A stretch of 5,380 bases of DNA from Gammaproteobacteria bacterium (GTDB lineage Bacteria > Pseudomonadota > Gammaproteobacteria > Pseudomonadales > Pseudohongiellaceae). The DNA lies in the NCBI GenBank assembly GCA_003451715.1, contig DMJN01000296.1:1-5380 (forward strand), in the 5' to 3' direction. Below the pieces are notes generated by a model that saw nothing but the letters and a program-made list of their open reading frames with translations, had not been told where the DNA came from and searched no databases. Position numbers and translations under genes: made by a program. Position 1 is the stretch's first letter, and every line of letters begins with the position of its first letter. Below are positions 1 through 5,380 of the stretch, piece by piece.

Positions 1-201
1 AAAATCCTTGATTCTATTGGAGATTTATACATGCTCGGCAATAGCCTCATTGGTGAGTTTAAAGGATATAAATCTGGACATGCCCTCAATAATGCTTTAT
101 TAAGAATGCTCGAAGTTAATGAAGACGCTTGGGAAATTGTCAGTTTCGATAATGAGAAAAACGTACCTATTTCCTACATGAAACCAGTGCTAGCTGCATA
201 A
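1..201 (+). CDS. lpxC: LpxC, UDP-3-O-acyl-N-acetylglucosamine deacetylase (3' end, 66 residues)
   Basis: LpxC is the cytosolic zinc deacetylase that removes the acetyl group from UDP-3-O-acyl-GlcNAc, the committed step of lipid A synthesis. Only the last 66 codons are present, in frame from base 1 to the TAA at 199-201; the start lies outside the window. The fragment opens with [10 protein letters not shown], the segment that follows the second zinc histidine in E. coli LpxC. Residue 4 (Asp, bases 10-12) would be the zinc ligand equivalent to Asp242 and residue 8 the conserved Asp246. YKSGHALNN at residues 23-31 holds the catalytic His265 equivalent (residue 27, bases 79-81). The spacing between these residues matches E. 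coli exactly, as I remember that sequence. No frameshift or truncation is visible at this end. Base composition is AT-rich, about 36% GC by hand count. The gene normally closes the division and cell wall cluster after ftsZ, which would lie upstream. Confidence 0.95.
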   Translation, partial: KILDSIGDLYMLGNSLIGEFKGYKSGHALNNALLRMLEVNEDAWEIVSFDNEKNVPISYMKPVLAA

Positions 202-322
202 TTTCTATAACGCTCTCCTAACTGATTGATCTAGCTACATAAAAACTGGATGTCTGATTAGGCGTTGAAGTTTCTGCATTAGCCCCAAGTGTACTAACAG
301 GGTTCAAGAATAACACTTAGTA
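202..322. other. lpxC to M23 peptidase intergenic gap, no gene seen
   Basis: This 121-base gap is AT-rich (about 38% GC by hand count). It contains no open frame of useful length and no strong hairpin followed by a T-run, so I see no rho-independent terminator after lpxC. TATAAC at 206-211 resembles a -10 box, but no matching -35 hexamer lies 16-18 bases upstream. A 6-base inverted repeat (AAGTGT at 287-292, ACACTT at 313-318) sits just before the next start codon. The gap could carry a promoter for the M23-secA genes, but the sequence alone does not show it. Confidence 0.5.
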
Positions 323-1252
323 ATGAAAGTCATACTCGTTGATCAACGCCACGGTCATACCAAGACCATCATCCTGAATCGCTGGCTGAAAGGCCTGCTC
401 TCTCTGTGTTTGCTCGGTGCTCCCGTCGCTATGGGCTATTTTGGCTATCAATTGGCCGTATCCCCGAATGCACGCATGTTAACCGAGGAGACAGCCCAGA
501 ACTGGGATCGAGAAATTAAGTTACAGGCAGAACAACTCGACGAGATACGGCAGGAATCGAAACAACAGCTCGAAGCATTAACGCTACGACTGGCCATGTT
601 GCAAGCCAGGCTGGTACGCCTGGATGCAGTAGGCGAGCGCATAACTACCATAGCCAATCTCGATAACGGAGAATTTGATTTCAGCCAACCAGTGGCTATC
701 GGTGGGCCTGGCACAGGGTATTCCCAAGCTTTTACTACGGCTGGTTTTATGGATGCAGTAGATCAACTGGAAAGACAGCTGGACGATCGCCAGCAGCAGT
801 TGGAAATCCTCGAAGGACTAATGGCCGATCGTAAGATACAGTCAGATGTTTTTATAGCAGGCCGGCCAGTTGATCGGGGTTGGATCGCATCACGCTTCGG
901 CCAACGTCCCGATCCATTTACCGGTCAGCTGAGTTTTCATGCAGGTGTTGATTTCAGCACGGGAAGAGCTGGCGCGGATATAAACACAGTTGCAGCAGGC
1001 GTAGTTACCTGGGCTGGACCTCGTTCGAACTACGGCCTGATGATCGAAGTCAACCACGGTAGCGGGTTTACCACGCGATACGCACATGCGGAGAAACTCT
1101 TCGTCGATGTAGGCGATATTGTTAAAAAGGGTCAAAATATAGCCTTAGTGGGTTCGACCGGAAGGTCGACAGGTCCCCACGTGCATTTCGAAGTCTATAA
1201 GAACGGCCGGGTTGTTGATCCGGCCGCCTATATTCACCGCACCTCCAGATAA
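323..1252 (+). CDS. Membrane-anchored M23 family metallopeptidase (LytM-type) with coiled coils
   Basis: This 309-residue protein is a likely peptidoglycan endopeptidase or division-associated LytM factor. A short basic N-terminus is followed by one hydrophobic segment at about residues 23-45, suggesting an inner-membrane anchor with the rest in the periplasm. Two predicted coiled coils follow, at about residues 55-105 and 144-170, as in EnvC- and MepM-like proteins. The M23 domain spans about residues 183-304. Its zinc and catalytic residues all appear present: His206 and Asp210 in HAGVD, His255 in RYAH, and His286 and His288 in GPHVHFE. It therefore looks catalytically competent, unlike the degenerate EnvC and NlpD activators of amidases. 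The ATG at 323 is the only plausible start, since an in-frame stop lies at 311-313; no good Shine-Dalgarno sequence precedes it. A peptidase of this kind precedes secA in Pseudomonas (from memory). The exact substrate bond is not readable from sequence, and no gene symbol is justified. Confidence 0.92.
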   Translation: MKVILVDQRHGHTKTIILNRWLKGLLSLCLLGAPVAMGYFGYQLAVSPNARMLTEETAQNWDREIKLQAEQLDEIRQESKQQLEALTLRLAMLQARLVRLDAVGERITTIANLDNGEFDFSQPVAIGGPGTGYSQAFTTAGFMDAVDQLERQLDDRQQQLEILEGLMADRKIQSDVFIAGRPVDRGWIASRFGQRPDPFTGQLSFHAGVDFSTGRAGADINTVAAGVVTWAGPRSNYGLMIEVNHGSGFTTRYAHAEKLFVDVGDIVKKGQNIALVGSTGRSTGPHVHFEVYKNGRVVDPAAYIHRTSR

Positions 1253-1351
1253 TCCTCTCACTCTCAAATTGATCTTTTGTCGTCCTGGTCGATAGGTACG
1301 GTGTTAACTGTATCAATCCGGCATTGGCGAACTTCATTTAACTACTGATAA
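1253..1351. other. secA leader region, 99 bases, no secM
   Basis: This gap separates the M23 stop codon from secA. It contains an 8-base-pair imperfect hairpin (1295-1302 with 1307-1314, loop GTTA, two G-U pairs as RNA) but no T-run after it, so it is not an intrinsic terminator. No -35/-10 pair of quality is visible. The M23 reading frame stays open after its TAA up to a TGA at 1346-1348. The translation of that stretch does not match the SecM arrest motif (FxxxxWIxxxxGIRAGP). No clear Shine-Dalgarno sequence precedes either possible secA start. Confidence 0.5.
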
Positions 1352-4150
1352 GTGTCTAAAGACATGAACATACTCAATAAAATACTCGGCAGCAGTAACT
1401 CTAGAAAACTGAAGAAAATGGATCGTACTGTTGCGGCGATTAACAAATTCGAAGAAGCATTCGAAGCGTTAACTGATGAAGAACTCAAACTGAAAACTGA
1501 CGAATTCAGAACGCGCCTGAACGATGGCGAAGCCCTCGATGCGATACTCCCGGAAGCTTTCGCGATTGTTCGTGAAGCCAGTAAACGCACTCTCAAGTTG
1601 CGCCATTTCGATGTTCAGCTGATTGGTGGAATGGTGTTGCATCAGGGAAATATTGCAGAGATGCGCACAGGTGAGGGTAAGACACTGGTAGCAACTTTAC
1701 CCGCCTATCTGAATGGTTTGTCTGGGAAAGGTGTGCATATCGTTACTGTTAATGAATACCTGGCCGAGCGGGATGCGAATTGGATGCGGCCCATTTATGA
1801 ATTGCTGGGCCTAACGGTTGGTATCATAAAATCCGGGCAGACGCCCGAGGAGAAGAAGGCTGCCTACGAATCATCCATAACCTACGGCACCAATAACGAG
1901 TTTGGATTCGACTACTTGCGGGACAACATGGCATTTCGTCTGGATGACAAGATGCAACATGCTCCAAATTTCGCCATCGTCGATGAGGTGGATTCGATTC
2001 TCATCGATGAAGCCAGGACTCCGTTGATTATCTCCGGCGCGGCAGAGGACAGCTCACAATTGTATGTCGCTATCGACAAGCTGATCCCGAGGCTGGAGAT
2101 AGGTGTAAAGGCAGAAAAGTCCAAGATGGAGATGATGGATAAGAGCTACGTACCAGAGGAATCAGGCCATTTCAGTGTTGACGAGAAAAGCCGGCAGGTT
2201 GAAATGACTGAGCAAGGACACAAATTTGTCGAAGATCTGTTAATCAAGAAGAAGTTGCTTGACGAGGGGGAATCCCTGTATGCCGCCACTAACCTGTCGC
2301 TGCTGCACCATGTGCACTCAGCCTTGAAGGCACACCATCTCTTTAACAAGGATATCGAATACATCGTTCAGAATAAGCAGATCGTACTGATTGATGAACA
2401 TACCGGGCGAACCATGGAAGGGCGGCGCCTCTCGGAGGGCCTGCATCAGGCACTGGAAGCGAAGGAAGGGCTGGCAATTCAGAGCGAAAGCCAGACACTC
2501 GCCTCTACTACGTTTCAAAATTACTTTCGACTTTACGACAAGCTCGCGGGCATGACCGGAACGGCGGACACCGAAGCCTTCGAGTTTAACTCGATTTATG
2601 GTCTGGACGTGATTGTCATCCCCACCAATGTGCCCATGATCAGGGATGATGCGAATGACCTGATATACCTCTCCATGGAAGAGAAATTCGAGGCCATTGT
2701 TAAAGATATTACGGAGATCAGAAATAACGGCGCACCGGTGCTGGTGGGCACAGCATCGATCGATACCTCAGAGATTCTTTCGAACTTTCTCAATAAGCAG
2801 AAGATCAAGCATGAAGTTCTCAACGCCAAATTCCATGAAAAGGAAGCAGAAATCATCGCCCAGGCAGGTCGCCCGGGTGTGGTCACTATCGCTACCAATA
2901 TGGCCGGTCGAGGCACCGATATTGTGCTGGGAGGAAAATGGGAGGCAGAAGTCGCACAACTGGATAACCCGGGGGAAGCACAGCTCAAAAAAATAATGGA
3001 TGATTGGCAGCAACGCCATGACCAGGTTATTGTCGCCGGTGGTCTGCACATAATCGGTACGGAGCGCCACGAATCGCGACGCATCGACAACCAGCTGCGA
3101 GGCCGCTCTGGTCGTCAGGGTGATCCGGGATATTCACGATTTTACCTGTCTATGGAAGATAACCTGCTGAGAATCTTCACCACTGATACGGTGAAGAATT
3201 TTATGCGCCGCCTGGGTCTGGAGCGCGGAGAGGCGATTGAGGCTGGCATGGTTACCCGTGCCATCGAGAAAGCCCAGCGAAAGGTTGAAGGGCGCAATTT
3301 CGATATCAGAAAACAATTGCTGGAATACGATAACGTAGCCAACGATCAGCGGACGATTGTCTATCGACAACGCAATGAATTAATGGCCAGCGATGATATA
3401 TCCGAGCTGCTGACAGACATGAGAGGTGAGGTAGTCGACCAATTGGTAGATGATTATATACCGCCGCAGAGCGTGCCCGAGCAGTGGGATATAGGAGGGC
3501 TTGAGCAAGCCATTGAGGCCGAGTTCGGCAGTGAGCTACCCGTACAACAATGGCTCGACGACGATGATCAGCTCTATGAAGAGCAGCTCAAACAGAAGAT
3601 TTGCGGATTGTTGACAGAAGAGTATGAGGAAAAAAGTGCTGCTGTTGGCGACAAGATGCGGCTGTTCGAGAAACAGATAATGCTGCAGATTCTGGACGGT
3701 GTGTGGAAAGACCACCTGGCTACCATGGACCATCTGCGACAGGGCATATTTCTGCGCAGCTACGGTGGGAAGAATCCACGGCAAGAATACAAGCGCGAGG
3801 CGTTTGCAATGTTCACTGAGCTGATGGTCGGTTTGCAGCAGGAAGTCATCAAAGTGCTCAGCCATGTGAAGATTCGTCAAGAAGACTCCGCCGATGCCAT
3901 AGAACGACAGCGTGAGCAGGAGAAGGCCCGCGCCCGGGTCAACTACCAGCATCAGGAGGTCTCTGCGATGGCGGGGGCAGCAGAGGAACAGCCTCAAAAA
4001 CCGCCTCCCCAGGGTAGTCGTGAAGGAGTATCTGCAGATGCGGAGCGACAGACACCCTTTGTGAGAGAGGTTCCGAAAGTTGGTAGAAATGAGCAATGTC
4101 CTTGTGGTTCCGGCAAGAAATACAAGGTTTGTCACGGCAAGCTAGGATAG
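1352..4150 (+). CDS. secA: SecA, preprotein translocase ATPase motor
   Basis: SecA drives post-translational export of unfolded preproteins through SecYEG by ATP hydrolysis at the inner membrane. Counting from GTG 1352 (932 residues): Walker A MRTGEGKT at 104-111; Walker B with DEVD at 211-214 and the following DEAR; preprotein cross-linking domain about 229-375; second nucleotide-binding fold with [14 protein letters not shown] at 515-528 and [11 protein letters not shown] at 581-591; helical scaffold about 620-675; two-helix finger about 760-815, with Tyr804 matching the E. coli finger-tip Tyr794; and a C-terminal zinc tail with Cys916, Cys918, Cys927 and His928, which in E. coli binds SecB and phospholipid. 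It is about 30 residues longer than E. coli SecA (901), mainly from about 9 extra residues near 247-271 and about 21 in the linker at 843-910. The coordinates give the longest reading. ATG at 1364 (928 residues) is at least as plausible, as neither start has a clear Shine-Dalgarno. No SecM-type regulator is seen upstream. Confidence 0.98.
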   Translation: MSKDMNILNKILGSSNSRKLKKMDRTVAAINKFEEAFEALTDEELKLKTDEFRTRLNDGEALDAILPEAFAIVREASKRTLKLRHFDVQLIGGMVLHQGNIAEMRTGEGKTLVATLPAYLNGLSGKGVHIVTVNEYLAERDANWMRPIYELLGLTVGIIKSGQTPEEKKAAYESSITYGTNNEFGFDYLRDNMAFRLDDKMQHAPNFAIVDEVDSILIDEARTPLIISGAAEDSSQLYVAIDKLIPRLEIGVKAEKSKMEMMDKSYVPEESGHFSVDEKSRQVEMTEQGHKFVEDLLIKKKLLDEGESLYAATNLSLLHHVHSALKAHHLFNKDIEYIVQNKQIVLIDEHTGRTMEGRRLSEGLHQALEAKEGLAIQSESQTLASTTFQNYFRLYDKLAGMTGTADTEAFEFNSIYGLDVIVIPTNVPMIRDDANDLIYLSMEEKFEAIVKDITEIRNNGAPVLVGTASIDTSEILSNFLNKQKIKHEVLNAKFHEKEAEIIAQAGRPGVVTIATNMAGRGTDIVLGGKWEAEVAQLDNPGEAQLKKIMDDWQQRHDQVIVAGGLHIIGTERHESRRIDNQLRGRSGRQGDPGYSRFYLSMEDNLLRIFTTDTVKNFMRRLGLERGEAIEAGMVTRAIEKAQRKVEGRNFDIRKQLLEYDNVANDQRTIVYRQRNELMASDDISELLTDMRGEVVDQLVDDYIPPQSVPEQWDIGGLEQAIEAEFGSELPVQQWLDDDDQLYEEQLKQKICGLLTEEYEEKSAAVGDKMRLFEKQIMLQILDGVWKDHLATMDHLRQGIFLRSYGGKNPRQEYKREAFAMFTELMVGLQQEVIKVLSHVKIRQEDSADAIERQREQEKARARVNYQHQEVSAMAGAAEEQPQKPPPQGSREGVSADAERQTPFVREVPKVGRNEQCPCGSGKKYKVCHGKLG
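4144..4147 (+). promoter_or_regulatory. argJ ribosome binding site inside the secA end
   Basis: AGGA lies 9 bases before the argJ ATG and runs directly into the secA TAG at 4148-4150. It is the clearest Shine-Dalgarno match before any start in this window and supports ATG 4157 as the argJ start. Its overlap with the last secA codons suggests that ribosomes ending secA help initiation of argJ, which is an inference. Confidence 0.7.
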
Positions 4151-4156
4151 CCTCAG

Positions 4157-5374
4157 ATGGCAGTTGGTTCATTCAAGGAGTCAGTTTGTGCAAATGTTGC
4201 CGGTATCAAACTGGCAGCGACGAAGGCAAACATACGCTATGCAGACCGACTCGACCTGGTATTGATCGAGATTGCCACTGGTTCATCCGTGGCGGGCGTC
4301 TTCACACAGAATGCTTTCTGTGCCGCACCGGTGCAGCTCACCAGGCAACACCTGCAACAAGGAGAGCCTCATTACTTCCTGATCAACACCGGCAATGCCA
4401 ATGCCGGTACCGGTGAGGCAGGCAAGCAAGCGGCTTTGCAGTGTTGCCAGGCAGTAGCTGAACTGGCAACTATTCAGTATTGGCAGGTACTACCATTCTC
4501 AACAGGAGTCATCGGCGAACATCTACCCATCGACAAAATCGTAAGCAGCCTACCTGATGCCTTTCAGAATCTTGCTGAATCCAATTGGGAGTCTGCAGCC
4601 CGGGGAATTTTAACAACCGATACACGGATAAAGTTGAGGTCAACACAAATATCTCTTGACGGCAAGCCTGTATCAATTACCGGTATGGCTAAAGGTTCCG
4701 GGATGATTAAGCCAAACATGGCAACGATGTTGGCATTTGTCTTTACCGATGCGCTTATCAACAAGAATGACTTGCAACAACTGCTTTCCAAAATTGTCGA
4801 GAAATCATTCAATCGACTAACAGTAGATGGTGATACTTCAACTAACGACAGTTGCATGTTAGTCGCCACTGGGAAGAGCGGTGTTGAAATAGCGGAAATT
4901 GGGGATGACACAGCCAGAGAATTCAGTGAGGCGCTGAATGGAATCTTTATCGAATTGGCGACAGACATAATCAGAGATGCAGAAGGTGCGAGCAAGTTCG
5001 TAACCGTTGAAGTCAATGGAGGAGCGAGTGAGCAAGAGTGTTTACAAGTTGCCTATTGTGTGGCTGAGTCTCCATTGGTCAAGACAGCATTGTTCGCCTC
5101 TGATCCCAATTGGGGACGGATACTCGCAGCCGTGGGACGGGCGGGCCTTGTGGATCTTAACCTGGATGCCGTGGCCATCTATCTCGGTGAGACCCAAATT
5201 GTCGCAGTCGGCGCCGTTGCTTCGGACTATAGTGAAGAGCGGGGCCAGGCAGAGATGAACCGCGATGAGATTGTCATCCGCATAGACCTGGCGCGAGGCA
5301 AGCACAGCGAACGGGTTTGGACTTCAGATTTATCCTATGACTATGTGCGAATAAACGCCGACTATCGTAGCTGA
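4157..5374 (+). CDS. argJ: ArgJ, glutamate N-acetyltransferase / ornithine acetyltransferase
   Basis: ArgJ moves the acetyl group from N-acetylornithine to glutamate, giving ornithine and N-acetylglutamate; it thereby recycles acetyl groups in arginine synthesis, and some members also use acetyl-CoA. The 405 residues match the usual family length. The proenzyme cleaves itself before a threonine nucleophile: KGSGMIKPNMATML at 179-192 places this at Ala189/Thr190, giving alpha and beta chains. STGVIGEHLP at 115-124 carries the Thr116-Gly117 oxyanion hole pair. GDTSTND at 225-231 and DAEGASK at 274-280 are conserved substrate-pocket segments. The C-terminus YVRINADYRS is the typical family ending. 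The start is fixed by an in-frame stop at 4148-4150 and by AGGA 9 bases upstream. It lies 6 bases after secA, an arrangement I recall from Pseudomonas, so co-transcription is likely. Whether it is mono- or bifunctional cannot be decided from sequence; bifunctional enzymes are common where argE is absent. Product is cytosolic. Confidence 0.97.
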   Translation: MAVGSFKESVCANVAGIKLAATKANIRYADRLDLVLIEIATGSSVAGVFTQNAFCAAPVQLTRQHLQQGEPHYFLINTGNANAGTGEAGKQAALQCCQAVAELATIQYWQVLPFSTGVIGEHLPIDKIVSSLPDAFQNLAESNWESAARGILTTDTRIKLRSTQISLDGKPVSITGMAKGSGMIKPNMATMLAFVFTDALINKNDLQQLLSKIVEKSFNRLTVDGDTSTNDSCMLVATGKSGVEIAEIGDDTAREFSEALNGIFIELATDIIRDAEGASKFVTVEVNGGASEQECLQVAYCVAESPLVKTALFASDPNWGRILAAVGRAGLVDLNLDAVAIYLGETQIVAVGAVASDYSEERGQAEMNRDEIVIRIDLARGKHSERVWTSDLSYDYVRINADYRS

Positions 5375-5380
5375 ATTTGC

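Noticed and set aside
206..211. TATAAC as a -10 promoter element after lpxC
   Set aside because: No acceptable -35 hexamer lies at the right distance, and such a hexamer is expected by chance in AT-rich DNA.
1154..1169. Perfect 6-base-pair hairpin with a GGAA tetraloop inside the M23 gene
   Set aside because: It encodes the conserved STGRST stretch before the HxH motif; the near-repeat of Ser-Thr-Gly around Arg explains the sequence, and no T-run or regulatory context is present.
1122..1337. Minus-strand open frame of 71 codons across the M23 end and the secA leader
   Set aside because: It mostly overlaps the conserved M23 coding sequence, shows no recognisable domain, and its composition is that of a shadow frame.
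1253..1348. A SecM-like arrest peptide in the secA leader
   Set aside because: The translated frames lack the FxxxxWIxxxxGIRAGP pattern and any signal sequence.
1331..1353. Possible stem (ACTT-AT with AT-AAGT) covering the secA GTG
   Set aside because: It needs a bulge and has only six weak pairs, so it is unlikely to be stable enough to block initiation.
2596..3090. Minus-strand open frame of 164 codons opposite SecA nucleotide-binding fold 2
   Set aside because: It is rich in Ser, Pro and Cys, as expected from reverse reading of a conserved gene, with no domain signal.
3536..4135. Minus-strand open frame of 199 codons opposite the secA 3' end
   Set aside because: It lies wholly within a clearly coding, conserved SecA region and its translation resembles no family I recognise; it is best read as a shadow.

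Overview
The window is a chromosomal housekeeping segment from a Gram-negative bacterium, most likely a gammaproteobacterium. LpxC (lipid A synthesis) implies an outer membrane. The order lpxC, M23 peptidase, secA, argJ on one strand resembles, from memory, the Pseudomonas arrangement rather than the Escherichia lpxC-secM-secA-mutT arrangement. The species cannot be named from the sequence. All genes lie on the plus strand and nearly all of the window is coding.

Layout: 1-201 is the 3' end of lpxC, cut by the window edge. A 121-base gap (202-322) holds no gene and no convincing promoter or terminator. 323-1252 encodes a membrane-anchored M23 peptidase with coiled coils and a complete zinc site. 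A 99-base gap (1253-1351) follows, with a small hairpin and no secM-like arrest gene. 1352-4150 encodes a full-length SecA ATPase with a C-terminal zinc-binding tail. Six bases later, 4157-5374 encodes full-length ArgJ, the bifunctional ornithine acetyltransferase; its Shine-Dalgarno sequence overlaps the secA stop codon. Six bases remain after argJ.

Together the first three genes serve the cell envelope: lipid A synthesis, peptidoglycan cleavage or its control, and protein export through SecYEG. ArgJ belongs to arginine biosynthesis and appears to be a positional passenger, probably co-translated with secA. No mobile element, CRISPR array, tRNA, rRNA or unknown multi-gene system is visible. 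The points worth a second look are small: what replaces SecM in the leader of secA, the absence of a DciA (DUF721) gene next to lpxC, insertions in SecA, and the secA-argJ junction. I did not find an undescribed biological system here.
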